Positions 26,701 through 34,842 of a stretch of DNA of 64,000 bases are shown here, piece after piece. Position 1 is the first letter of the stretch. Each line of letters opens with the position of its first letter. The position numbers and the translations under genes are program-made. Below the pieces are notes generated by a model. That model saw nothing but the letters and a program-made list of their open reading frames with translations. It searched no databases and had not been told where the DNA came from. The stretch comes from Epilithonimonas sp. JDS (lineage in GTDB: Bacteria; Bacteroidota; Bacteroidia; Flavobacteriales; Weeksellaceae): positions 1 to 64,000 of the forward strand of contig NZ_JAJSAX010000004.1 in NCBI RefSeq assembly GCF_021261315.1, written 5' to 3'.

Positions 26701-26949
26701 AAATTTTGAATCCTGATCTTTAAAAAGAATCTGAGTGGCAAAAATGATCGCAAAAAAGATAATAACCAAACTCAACAATCCGGTCATAAAACCAATGGTG
26801 TAAGGCGAATTGAGATAAATTCCTTCTCCAACCGTAAGATTGAACTGATTGCCGCAGAAAATGCCGATCAATAATAAAATTAAGGCAACAAGATATGCTG
26901 GCCAACGTTTTACAAGACGTTTGACCTCGAATAAAAATAAGACATTCAT
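23773..26949 (-). CDS. ABC transporter permease fused to M1 aminopeptidase domain
   Basis: This 1058-aa protein has about 12 membrane segments in the N-terminal half, built as two ABC-2 permease-like repeats. After about residue 620 comes a periplasmic region ending in an M1 peptidase domain with the zinc motif HELSH and the distal Glu in TETLAMY, near residue 910 onwards. Zinc ligands and the general base are intact, so the peptidase is probably active. It overlaps almost directly with the ATPase gene (2 bp between), so the pair forms one transporter/protease complex, a Bacteroidota speciality of unknown substrate. Confidence 0.88.
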   Translation of the reverse strand: MNVLFLFEVKRLVKRWPAYLVALILLLIGIFCGNQFNLTVGEGIYLNSPYTIGFMTGLLSLVIIFFAIIFATQILFKDQDSKFDILIFSYPFSKRTYLQGKFLTFFLQTFLCFTFLMIGFVIGQNLRTGSEIQPYFHFWYYFYPLLIFGGINCFVVCSFLFFISFSTKKKLLVVVGGLFLYVLYMIILVFSNSPFMAGSLPQSLETQQLSALIDPFGMSSYFFEARTLSAQQKNELIVPFSGYLLINRIVFLIISILLLLLTYRIFSFSTLSQNKSKNRNKNQITNVSFALNLEQFTTTKSVFGISATIKSIVSFAKIDLIYLFKSITIVAVSILLLFFVGMEMYAEIEKGIRLPQKYASSGLMSTTISENFHLFGMLIVIYFINDLYWRSHSSGFSLIEKSTYFSKSKLSGHFLSVTILLFFLTAILILEGLAFQLIYNYFHIDWNAYLGTVLFNTFPLILFSAFMLLINDNIKNRFVALAVSVLAGFTFAGPVSKKIVSYPLLRIFSDYKGAYSDFNGYGIYASAFAERLLFGFGMIAFLWLINEFIKTKKWNVRQIIFTVILLSIGIFTGSHFMKGYIPQNEDEKLGRSAQYEKNFKHYENLAQPTITDIITEIQLYPSENSYMINGKYQLINLTDRPIHKILINFHPNLKIESAVFNTNYDSKKIDQEVTEIYLKQPLQPGETAGLDFKISYHWSAVNGHDSFNSIIENGSFMRISRYFPTFGYQATNEIEDEGKRTEFKLEKQSELKKLEAPEVFKKDFVNLDMLVSTEKDQTAVGTGDLIQHFVKNNRTYFQYKAENIPFRFAISSAKYQIKTTVYKGIAINIFYNEKHPENVNHLIENAKLTLDYCTQNFGKYPFKTINFAEVSSFTKGFAATAYPSSIFMTEDMLFHANINSDQNQDVINELAGHELSHLWWGNSQIDPDDREGAVMLTETLAMYTEMMLYKKMHGKEKMLEKIKVHQQIFDNEKGLSEIQPLYKVTGENTHISYSKGAVAMVKLSEIIGEDQVNTALKNFLLHNQYPKKPTTLDLLKEFYKVSPNEKVKKKIDVLFRSK

Positions 26950-26951
26950 AA

Positions 26952-27824
26952 CTATGGTTTTTGAGTGAGCGTATGGAAATAAACGTGCTCCAATGAAGGT
27001 TTTACAGAAGAAAAATCTTGAAGCTGCTGTTCCGAGAATGCAGTGATGTACAATTCTCTTTCGATCAATTGCTGACTGATGATTCTATAATTGGATTGAT
27101 AATTTTCCAACTCATCTTTTCCGATAGGTTTTGACCAGATCTTGTTTTCCAGTTCGGCAATCAGTTCGTTTGGATTTCCCTGTCTGAGAAGCTTTCCCTG
27201 ATTGACAATGGCGACTTCTGAACAGAGATTTCGCACATCTTCCACCAGATGGGTCGAAAGAATAACGATCACATCACTGCTGATCTCATTAAGCAAAGAA
27301 TTAAAGCGGTTTCGTTCTTCAGGATCCAAACCGGCAGTCGGTTCATCCACGATTATGATTTTTGGGTTTCCCAGCAAAGCCTGTGCAACGCCGAAACGCT
27401 GTTTCATTCCTCCGGAAAAGGTATGGACTTCCTTATTTTTAAAATCAGAAAGATTGACTTTTTCCAGCAGGTTTAAAATCTGGTTTTTTCTTTCGGAACT
27501 GTTTGTAATTCCTTTCAATATGGCAATATGCTTCAAGAGATCGTAAGCTGATACCTTGGGATAGACACCAAAGTCTTGAGGAAGAAATCCAAGATTTTGT
27601 TTGATATGATCAGTGTTTTCAGAAACATCGGTACCGTTGAAGATAATAGTTCCAGAGGTCGGTTTCTGTAAACCTACAATGGTTTTCATTAAAGATGATT
27701 TTCCGGCTCCGTTGGGTCCCAATAGACCAAACATTCCGTTTTCTATTTCAAGAGAAATATTTTTAATGGCCTGAAAACCATTTTTGTAAGTGAGGTTTAG
27801 ATTGTTGATGTGTAAGGTATTCAT
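26952..27824 (-). CDS. ABC transporter ATP-binding protein
   Basis: This 290-aa nucleotide-binding subunit has Walker A GPNGAGKSSL near residue 36, signature FSGGMKQRFGVAQAL, Walker B IIIVDEPTAGLDPEE and the H-loop STHLVED. The frame is open to 27866, but MNTLHINNL at 27824 is the natural start for the family. It is 2 bp upstream of the permease/M1 peptidase fusion and is its energiser. Confidence 0.93.
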   Translation of the reverse strand: MNTLHINNLNLTYKNGFQAIKNISLEIENGMFGLLGPNGAGKSSLMKTIVGLQKPTSGTIIFNGTDVSENTDHIKQNLGFLPQDFGVYPKVSAYDLLKHIAILKGITNSSERKNQILNLLEKVNLSDFKNKEVHTFSGGMKQRFGVAQALLGNPKIIIVDEPTAGLDPEERNRFNSLLNEISSDVIVILSTHLVEDVRNLCSEVAIVNQGKLLRQGNPNELIAELENKIWSKPIGKDELENYQSNYRIISQQLIERELYITAFSEQQLQDFSSVKPSLEHVYFHTLTQKP

Positions 27825-27946
27825 AGGATTGATTTTAGGGTATAGAAATCCTGGCAACGTTTCCATTGCTTTCGAAATTTTGTTTGAAAATGTTTACGAT
27901 AAAGCTTTTCGACCGAAAGTCGAAATCGCTTTTTTGAGATATTGGA

Positions 27947-28153
27947 TTATTCCTCTTTATACTCCAGGATGTCTCCCGGCTGACATTCCAAAGCTTTACA
28001 GATGGCTTCCAGCGTATCAAAACGCACCCCTTTTGCTTTTCCTGTTTTAAGAACAGAGAGGTTTACAGTGCTGATTCCCAGTTTTTCTGCCAATTCTTTG
28101 CTCTGCATTTTTCGTTTGGCAAGCATAACGTCTAAGTTGATGATAATTGGCAT
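27947..28153 (-). CDS. XRE-family (Cro/CI-type) HTH regulator, YozG-like
   Basis: This 68-aa protein is nearly all one HTH_3 domain: MLAKRKMQSKELAEKLGISTVNLSVLKTGKAKGVRFDTLEAICKALECQPGDILEY. It follows the DUF2975 gene by 2 bp on the same strand. The XRE/DUF2975 gene pair recurs in Bacteroidota and Firmicutes, with the membrane protein thought to modulate the regulator. Downstream (about 120 bp) is the ABC/M1 peptidase unit, a possible target. Confidence 0.9.
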   Translation of the reverse strand: MPIIINLDVMLAKRKMQSKELAEKLGISTVNLSVLKTGKAKGVRFDTLEAICKALECQPGDILEYKEE

Positions 28154-28155
28154 TT

Positions 28156-28671
28156 TTATATAAATAGATCTTGTTCGTTTTGCAAATGTAATCCCTGTTT
28201 AAAAATATTGGCAAGGAAAAAACAGAAAATTCCTAACATAAAGTGGATGAAGACCAGTCCCCAGATGATGCTTTCTACCTCCACGAAAAAACTTGCCATA
28301 ATGACGATGGGAAGCGGAACGAATATATTATATCTGTAAAATCTCTCAAGGTGTACGATATTTTCCTCGGTAAATAATTTTGACTGAAAGAAAACCCTGA
28401 ACACTTTTGCTGACAACCAGAAAAAGATACCGTATGTTACTAAAACCAGTAAAAAAGAAAAGATGATATAGGGATAATTATTTTCGATGTTCAGAAATGG
28501 CTGCTCTGTAAAAGGATAATTAATATGCAGATATAAATGTTCCTTGTAGGGTGTAACAGCAAAACCTGTTAACAGGCAGAATACCGAATAGATGAATGTA
28601 AGGAGATAGCCTGCCGATAACAAAATGCACAGGTAATACAGGATCTTTGAAATGTTCTTACTCTGATTCAT
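28156..28671 (-). CDS. DUF2975 membrane protein
   Basis: This 171-aa protein has four hydrophobic segments, the usual DUF2975 layout: LCILLSAGYLLTFIYSVFCL near the start, then FLLVLVTYGIFFWLSAKVFRVFFQSKLFTEENI and two C-terminal helices. It precedes the XRE regulator with a 2-bp gap, so the two form an operon. The function is unknown; it is probably a membrane partner of the regulator. Confidence 0.85.
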   Translation of the reverse strand: MNQSKNISKILYYLCILLSAGYLLTFIYSVFCLLTGFAVTPYKEHLYLHINYPFTEQPFLNIENNYPYIIFSFLLVLVTYGIFFWLSAKVFRVFFQSKLFTEENIVHLERFYRYNIFVPLPIVIMASFFVEVESIIWGLVFIHFMLGIFCFFLANIFKQGLHLQNEQDLFI

Positions 28672-28695
28672 AGGATAATCAATTAATTTGTTAAT

Positions 28696-28704
28696 GCAAA
28701 TATA
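28696..28704 (-). promoter_or_regulatory. -7 promoter element for the DUF2975/XRE operon
   Basis: On the minus strand TATATTTGC matches TAnnTTTGC, 25 bp upstream of the DUF2975 start. The region beyond it is almost pure A/T. Confidence 0.5.
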
Positions 28705-28859
28705 TAATTAATTATCGTAAAACATTAATTAATTAAAATAATTATTCCGCTGTAAATCATTTTTCTTATCGATCTATAGTATGTAAATCATACTTCAAGG
28801 TCAAAATTTTCTGCAATCTCTAATCATAGTTTTTTAATATGAAGTAGAGTGAAGTAATT

Positions 28860-29852
28860 TTAACGTATTTTGATTTCTGAGATATAATCTTCTAACTTAC
28901 CTGTTTTTACTACAATATCGGGTGCAATGCCCTTTCCGATCTCTTTATATTCCTTTCCGTTTCTGTCAACAACAATGCCTGTCGTCAGTTTTAAAATAGC
29001 ACCGTCTGACAATCTGAACTCTGAATTGTCTGAGGTCAACCCCTGCGTATTCGCACCAATTATGGTCGAATTCTTCTGACCCACGAAAGCTGCAGTGACA
29101 AATTCTCCCGAACTTGCCGTTTTCTTGCTCACCAATATATAAGAAGGAATATTCTTATTTTTAAGGCTAATTGCTGGAACGTCAATTGTTGCGACCGTAG
29201 TGGTCTCAAAAAGCACATTATTCTTTTTGTTCTTATAATAACTAGTTTTGCCACTGCTATCTTTAGAGCCGATTACATTTTCACGGTCTAAAAATGGTTG
29301 GATTGCTTTGAACATCGGAGAAAACATACCGCCGTCGTTTTCCCGCAGATCAATGATCCAGGCTTTGGGGTTTTTAGCATCCAGCACTTTGATCTTCTTG
29401 TAAAAATCACTTACGTACATTTTCCAATCCTCCTGATTGAGATTACCTATAGCTGGCACTGAAATATAGGCAAGGTTTCCGTTGATCACACTATCTTTAG
29501 GGTATGGAAACTCCAAACCTGATTCCTGGTAGGTTCTCATATAAGCGCTGACCATTTCAGGAGGATAGAAGCCAGAGTGATGGTCATTCAAATGTTCCAG
29601 ACTTTTGATGATAATGGGATACACTTCTTGTACTGTATTTTTATCCGCAGCGGAAGCAAAAGCCTCCTGCGATAACTTTTCCCAATTCACTGTTCCCTTA
29701 TTGACAGAGTTCTGCTTCATTAACATGATTGCATCTTCCAGATATTTTTTTGGACTGCTTTTCTGTCCCCAGGTTGCCTGAGAGGTTAGTAGGCAGAAAA
29801 TCATGGTTAAACATACTGATCTCCATCTGTTGTAACTCCTAATCTTTGTCAT
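28860..29852 (-). CDS. S41-family (tail-specific) serine peptidase, exported
   Basis: This 330-aa protein has a signal peptide and the S41 core. The catalytic Ser is in KKTASSGEFVTAAFVGQ and a Lys lies downstream; IIDLRENDGGMFSPMFKAIQPF matches the conserved LDLRxNxGG segment. There is no PDZ domain between signal and protease region, unlike CtpA, so this is a short S41 form. It is expected to act in the periplasm. Confidence 0.85.
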   Translation of the reverse strand: MTKIRSYNRWRSVCLTMIFCLLTSQATWGQKSSPKKYLEDAIMLMKQNSVNKGTVNWEKLSQEAFASAADKNTVQEVYPIIIKSLEHLNDHHSGFYPPEMVSAYMRTYQESGLEFPYPKDSVINGNLAYISVPAIGNLNQEDWKMYVSDFYKKIKVLDAKNPKAWIIDLRENDGGMFSPMFKAIQPFLDRENVIGSKDSSGKTSYYKNKKNNVLFETTTVATIDVPAISLKNKNIPSYILVSKKTASSGEFVTAAFVGQKNSTIIGANTQGLTSDNSEFRLSDGAILKLTTGIVVDRNGKEYKEIGKGIAPDIVVKTGKLEDYISEIKIR

Positions 29853-30105
29853 TGTTTTTTCTGTAAATCTAGGTAATTCGTTGCATTCTTAGAAAGCAAA
29901 TATTGTAATCGAATTATCCGCGGCTAATAGTATGAGATTAGTTGTATAGAAAAACAGTCTTTTAAACCTTTACATTTCTTTTCATCTGTCTGCGTTTGTT
30001 TTCAATTCTGAGGGTTAAATTCTTAATTTATTTATAGAGCCTACATAATATTTTATATACTTGAATTTAATATGGGCAAATTTAAATGTTAGACAATGCC
30101 TGTGC

Positions 30106-30178
30106 GGCTACCTGATTTTCTATAGCAAATATATTCCGTTGTCTCTGCGGGAAAAAATCTTTTTGGGTATCCGGGATC
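30106..30178. repeat. 73-bp direct repeat, copy 1
   Basis: This stretch, beginning GGCTACCTGATTTTC and ending GTATCCGGGATC, recurs at 31963-32035 with two mismatches. The rest of the 29853-30243 gap is A/T-rich and has no other ORF or hairpin that I can support. The two copies flank the serine hydrolase at 30244. Confidence 0.85.
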
Positions 30179-30243
30179 GGCGATTATTTTTGGTTATAAT
30201 TAGCTGAAGATGTAGCTTTGATAGTTATCCATTATAAAAATAG

Positions 30244-31707
30244 TTAATGCTTTGATTTCAGTTTTATGATTATTTCTTGCGCAATTTTATTTTGGGGATC
30301 TAGTTTTAAGGTGTGTTCGTAATTTTTAAGTGCAAGATTATAATTTTCAAGTTCCAGATATGTTTCTCCTAAACTGTCATAAGCATTAGCACTTGAAGGA
30401 AATAATGATACATTCAATTTAAATAATTCTAAAGCATCTTTTAGCCTTTTCTGCGAGATCAATTTGTAACCCCAAATATTTATTTCATTTTCTGTCAATA
30501 TGAAATCCTTATTTTTAGATTTCAATTTCTTGGCTGTTTCGATGGTATTCTTATAGCCATTTTTATCTACAATCATTTTCAAAGATTTTGCTGAAGGTGA
30601 CATTCCAAAACCATTGGCTTCTCTCATATCGGGAATAAACAATCCTGCCAATTCATCTATGAAAACATCAGGAGATCCTCCTGACAAATTGGTTAGTACG
30701 ATGATGGAAAGGTCATCTTTCGGATAAACAAATACAGCTGCTCTTCCTCCACCAACAGGAGCCAATGCAGGATGTTCTGCTCTGCCGATTGTTGGCCAGC
30801 CTGCAGCATAGCCGTTGAGAAGCCTGCTAAAGCCGGCGGTTTTCCCATTATTCAATACATCAGGTTTCCAAAGTGCTTCTAAGCTGGATTGCTGTTTTAA
30901 TAATTCCATATTCTGTAATGCGATGATCCATTTTGCGAGTTCGTTTGCGGTAGAACTCATCCCGGCAGCTGTTTGCAGGGGCGGCGGAAATGAGAAAAAC
31001 ATATTATTGAGTTTGCCTTTAGAGAACTGATAACTGTTGGCAGCATTCGGAACCAATTCTTTTGTCGCTCCAAAACCTGATCGGATGGTCATTGGCATAC
31101 CCACTTTTTGCAGTTGCCCTTCGGTGATGAATTCCTGGAACGTCATTCCGCTCAGCTTATTGATGATCAGACCAAGCAAATAATAATTGGTTTGATTATA
31201 CCTGAATTCTTCACCAGCCTTGAAATCGTTAGGCATAGCGATCACTTTTTTCCAGGCCGTATCAAAATTATCAGCGATCAATACGGCTTCCTCTTCGTCT
31301 ACAAGATCAGGAATTCCGGAAGTGTGCGATAACAACTGCTGAACTTTCACCGACTTCCATGTCTCAGGAATATCAGTAAGGTAATCTGAGATGGGAGAAT
31401 TCAGTTTTAATTTTCCTTCTTCTACCAATTGAAGGACTGCAACTCCGACAAAAGCCTTTGTTATGGAATTGATCGTGAAAACAGATTTTTGACTTACAGC
31501 AATCGAGTCCTGAATGTTGGCCAATCCGTAATAACCTGTTTTGATTATCTTACCGTGTCTGACAATGGCTAATTCTAACCCCGGAATTTTACGCTTTTGC
31601 ATTTGCTTTTGGATAAATACATCAATGCTGTCTGTCTGAGAGAAAACTGAGACAGTACAGAAAGATAATATAATTGCGGCCAATGACTTTTTGAAAATGA
31701 GAATCAT
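30244..31707 (-). CDS. Serine hydrolase (class C beta-lactamase fold) with C-terminal TPR-like tail
   Basis: This 487-aa exported protein has a signal peptide, SITK as the SxxK motif (in INSITKAFVGVA), and YNQTNYY as the YxN-type motif. After about residue 370 there are two helix-turn repeats reading as TPRs (AYDSLGETYLELENYNLALKNYEHTLKLDPQN). It is the full-length paralogue of the partial gene at 1-367. Two copies of a 73-bp repeat lie on either side, in the same orientation. Confidence 0.9.
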   Translation of the reverse strand: MILIFKKSLAAIILSFCTVSVFSQTDSIDVFIQKQMQKRKIPGLELAIVRHGKIIKTGYYGLANIQDSIAVSQKSVFTINSITKAFVGVAVLQLVEEGKLKLNSPISDYLTDIPETWKSVKVQQLLSHTSGIPDLVDEEEAVLIADNFDTAWKKVIAMPNDFKAGEEFRYNQTNYYLLGLIINKLSGMTFQEFITEGQLQKVGMPMTIRSGFGATKELVPNAANSYQFSKGKLNNMFFSFPPPLQTAAGMSSTANELAKWIIALQNMELLKQQSSLEALWKPDVLNNGKTAGFSRLLNGYAAGWPTIGRAEHPALAPVGGGRAAVFVYPKDDLSIIVLTNLSGGSPDVFIDELAGLFIPDMREANGFGMSPSAKSLKMIVDKNGYKNTIETAKKLKSKNKDFILTENEINIWGYKLISQKRLKDALELFKLNVSLFPSSANAYDSLGETYLELENYNLALKNYEHTLKLDPQNKIAQEIIIKLKSKH

Positions 31708-32402
31708 ATATAGTTTAATTTATAGATACGGTTATTACTGGATTTTAAAGCGTCAAATATAAGAATGAAAAGACATTTGTCTACAATTAAATGTTTCAAT
31801 TGTTAGCCTTTTTTAGTAACTATTTTGATGATTCAGAACCATTTTATAGATGATTTACAATTCCATTTTAGACAGTTTACCATTTCTGCAGATATAGCGC
31901 ATCATTTTTTATTGAAGCTATCATAAGCAAATCAGATTTCAACGATTTTCAATGTCCTATGAGGCTACCTGATTTTCTATAGCAAATATATTCCGTTGTC
32001 CCTGCGGAAAAAAATCTTTTTGGGTATCCGGGATCAGGGATCCCAGAACCTCCGCAAAAAGATTTCAGGCTTTCATCAATGTTCTTTCTTATTGTTTTCA
32101 AGGTATTGATTGCAGTTTTCCTTGTGCCTGCCTGAATGGTGATCTGCATAGAAAAAGTCAGAAACCTCACAAGATGCAATTGCAGTTCATTGAAATTTTG
32201 ATCCTTATTATTCTTTAGATATAAATATGCTTATTTGATCTTATGATCATTCAATTGATAAAATTATTTAAAGACCAGTTCTTCCGATGGAATAATAAAG
32301 TAAAGTATAGAAAAAGGTCAAAGTTTCCTTCAATCTGCAATCATGGGTTTTTGATGGCAAGTGCGGGAAAAAAAGGTCTCCGCCGTACTCGGAGCAGGAA
32401 AT
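31708..32402. other. Intergenic region with repeat copy 2 and an unclear ORF
   Basis: A 76-codon minus-strand ORF (31949-32179) covers repeat copy 2 and reads INTLKTIRKNIDESLKSF then GSGIPDPGYPKRFF. It has no domain I recognise; its C-terminal third is the repeat itself. It may be a decayed fragment of a gene carried with the repeat. The rest of the gap shows no gene. Confidence 0.4.
31963..32035. repeat. 73-bp direct repeat, copy 2
   Basis: It is identical to 30106-30178 except two positions (TTGTCTCTGCGGG against TTGTCCCTGCGGA). It lies 1,857 bp away in the same orientation. Homology is lost outside the unit on the hydrolase side. Confidence 0.85.
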
Positions 32403-32846
32403 ATGAAATTCAACATCGTCAACGAAATTAAATTGAGCTACTCAAGGAAGGGAAATTGTGAAAGGTCTATATCGTCATCAAGAGATGCGGTGGATGTTTT
32501 CAGAGCGCACTTCGATGCGGAGGAAATGGATTATAGGGAATCTTTCTTTGCACTGTATCTGGATCAGGCAAATAAGGTACTTGGAATTAAGAAAATATCC
32601 GAATGTGGAATTTCTTCGACTTTGGTGGATGTTCGCATTATTATGCAGGATGCTCTTCTTTGCAATGCCTCAGGGATCATTGTTTCCCATAATCATCCTT
32701 CAGGGAATTTAAAGCCTTCTGGATGTGATATTAAAATGACCGCAAAGATCAAAGAGGCTGCAAAAATACTAGATATGTCTTTGCTTGATCATGTGATTTT
32801 GACTTCTGATTCACATTTTTCATTTGCGGATGAAGGAATAATCTAA
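32403..32846 (+). CDS. RadC-family JAB domain protein
   Basis: This 147-aa protein has the metalloisopeptidase-like JAB fold with HNHPSG (in SGIIVSHNHPSGNLKPS) and a downstream Asp in LLDHVIL. In Bacteroidota such short RadC proteins, without the N-terminal HhH domain, are typical cargo of integrative conjugative elements. The GTG at 32361 would add 14 residues; the ATG at 32403 is preferred. The next gene, of a conjugative-element family, is 58 bp downstream. Confidence 0.85.
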   Translation: MKFNIVNEIKLSYSRKGNCERSISSSRDAVDVFRAHFDAEEMDYRESFFALYLDQANKVLGIKKISECGISSTLVDVRIIMQDALLCNASGIIVSHNHPSGNLKPSGCDIKMTAKIKEAAKILDMSLLDHVILTSDSHFSFADEGII

Positions 32847-32904
32847 ATAATACTGAGTGTGTTAAAAAACAACAACCATTAAAATAACTAATAAAATCAT
32901 CATC

Positions 32905-34185
32905 ATGAACAACATCGGAAATCATACGGCAGTTTCAGAAGTCAGTACTTTATTGGTACTTCATCACAGTAACAATTCTGTCGGAATTGTTCAGGCGGTC
33001 AACCCATCCGGAAATCTTATAGACATTCAGCCTGACTGCAACAAAGTGGATACGGTCATGCGGATCGATTCGTCGGAGAATTCTTTTACGGACTTCTATT
33101 CAGATTTTTATCATCAGCTCAAAGATCCCTCCGAATACTCATTTTTTAAAGTGAGGGAATTCGAGGCGCAGGAAACAGCGAGAGGTTTACAGGCGTATAT
33201 TGATTGTACATCGGATGCTGAAAGACAGGATCTGAAAGCGTACGAAGTTTCTATTGAAGCGGTAGAAACTGCCAGAAATCAGAAGTCTGATGAAAGAGAT
33301 TCTTCTGTTTTGAAGAATGGTTCGAGTAACGGGTCATCTATAATCCGTCATAGTTCTCAATATCGCTATCAGATTGAGGATGTGCCTTGGGACAAGATGG
33401 TGGAATTAGGTCTTGACAGGGAAAAGTTGGAAGAGATAGGGGCATTGGATGCTCTGTTGAAAGGCTATAAAACACCGATGTTGATCCCGATACTTTTTCA
33501 TGATGGTGAAGCAGTAAGTAAGATTGAAGCACGGTTGCAATTGCGGATCGATGATGATGGAGAATTGATTATTCAGGTGCATCGGGTTTGTAAGAAAGTG
33601 GATTTCAGAAAGAAGTTTAAGGGGCATAAGTTCACGAAAGAGGATAGGGTCAATCTTTTGACTTCGGGGAATATGGGCAGGGTGGTAGATCTTATTGATA
33701 CGGTTACAGGCGAGGTCATTTCTTCACTGATAAGTTTGGACAGGCTGACCAATGAGCTGATTTCTTTGAGGGTGGAATTTGTACGGATTCCTGATGTGCT
33801 TTGCGGTGTGAGATTGGATTTGGAACAGAAGCAGGTGCTTCGTGAGGGGAAAGCTTTGTTTATTGAAAATATGGTATCGAAGAAAGGAAAGCTTTTTTCT
33901 GCTGTTGTACAGTTCAATGCGGACAGGCAATGGGTGGAGTTTATGTTTGAGAATAAGTTTATAAGTTCTGGTTTTAGGGGAGTACAGTACTCTGAAAGGG
34001 GAATTCCTTCATATTTCAGAGGTGTTAAGCTTCGCCAATGGCAGATGGATAAGTTGAAGGCAGGAGAGATAGCTTATATTAAGGGGCTGGAGAGCAGAAA
34101 AGGGAAGACCTATCAGGGTTATATTAGTTTTGATAAGGCATTAGGGAGGATTGTGTTTTCTTTTAAGAATCTGAAGAAGAAATAG
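32905..34185 (+). CDS. DUF4099 and DUF3945 domain protein of conjugative elements
   Basis: This 426-aa protein has VPWDKMVELGLDREKLEEIGALDALLKGYKTPMLIPI (DUF4099, about residues 160-200) followed by two DUF3945-like repeats in about 240-420 (FKGHKFTKEDRVNLL, and the partly repeated LRQWQMDKLKAGEIAYIKGLESRKGKTYQGYISF). Such proteins are standard in Bacteroidota integrative conjugative elements, next to topoisomerase or relaxase genes, none of which are here. With RadC it suggests a remnant of a mobile element. Confidence 0.85.
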   Translation: MNNIGNHTAVSEVSTLLVLHHSNNSVGIVQAVNPSGNLIDIQPDCNKVDTVMRIDSSENSFTDFYSDFYHQLKDPSEYSFFKVREFEAQETARGLQAYIDCTSDAERQDLKAYEVSIEAVETARNQKSDERDSSVLKNGSSNGSSIIRHSSQYRYQIEDVPWDKMVELGLDREKLEEIGALDALLKGYKTPMLIPILFHDGEAVSKIEARLQLRIDDDGELIIQVHRVCKKVDFRKKFKGHKFTKEDRVNLLTSGNMGRVVDLIDTVTGEVISSLISLDRLTNELISLRVEFVRIPDVLCGVRLDLEQKQVLREGKALFIENMVSKKGKLFSAVVQFNADRQWVEFMFENKFISSGFRGVQYSERGIPSYFRGVKLRQWQMDKLKAGEIAYIKGLESRKGKTYQGYISFDKALGRIVFSFKNLKKK

Positions 34186-34251
34186 GAGACTCGTGAAGAT
34201 GTTTTTGGACTCTGGAAGAAGGGAGTAAGTAAATTGATATAATTTTTTAGT

Positions 34252-34281
34252 AACCTGCAAGGTCGATTGACTTTGCAGGTT
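34252..34281 (+). terminator. Hairpin terminator after the DUF3945 gene
   Basis: AACCTGCAAGGTC pairs with GACTTTGCAGGTT over a 4-nt loop with one mismatch, followed by a T-rich stretch. It lies 66 bp after the stop. Confidence 0.75.
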
Positions 34282-34842
34282 GCTTTGTTTGAGTTTTGAA
34301 ATGAATAGGGATGATGAAAATCGGGCGGCAAAAATGCAATTCCTTCCTGTGGTCGAAAACGCATTTTTGCAGGATTTGGAGCAACCATATTGCTAAAACA
34401 TTGCCTGGTAGGGCTTTTCTATGTTTTTGAAAGAAGGTTGCGGAGATTTAGAATTATAATATTTTATTTAGGTACCTGATATTGATATTAATGAAGGACG
34501 TTTTCCGCATATTCTCTTTGATTCGTAGCGGTCGGGAACAAGACTAATTATCATTTCTTTAACAATATACCTATAGTTGTTAATTTTAATTCTAATAATA
34601 AGATGTTGTGAGAAATTTCCACAAAGACATTAAAGCTCGCTGCAATTTATTGTTACACATTGCAATTATTTCCAACTGTAATTTTTTAATAAAAATAAAA
34701 TAGATGTTGCGACTGCTTTTTTTGGAAATCTGAAGTTTTAAACTTTAGATCATTGGTGGGAAATAGCAGATCAAGATTTAATGTCAAGTAAGTAGCTAAA
34801 CAATTGAACAGTGTGTGATTTTAAATAATGAAAAAAAATATT
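34282..34842. other. Intergenic region at the edge of the defence island
   Basis: Two tiny ORFs read on the plus strand (34301-34396, 31 codons; 34491-34547, 18 codons), but neither has a known family or good initiation context, and they may be relics of the mobile element. A/T content rises sharply after about 34550, near the 3' end of the STAND gene. No terminator for that gene is evident. Confidence 0.35.

Noticed and set aside
30106..32035. Treating the 73-bp repeats as a CRISPR array
   Set aside because: Only two copies, 1.8 kb apart with a full gene between; no spacer pattern.
32243..32431. 62-codon ORF before radC
   Set aside because: It is a shadow of the RadC upstream region with no domain and conflicts with the RadC start.
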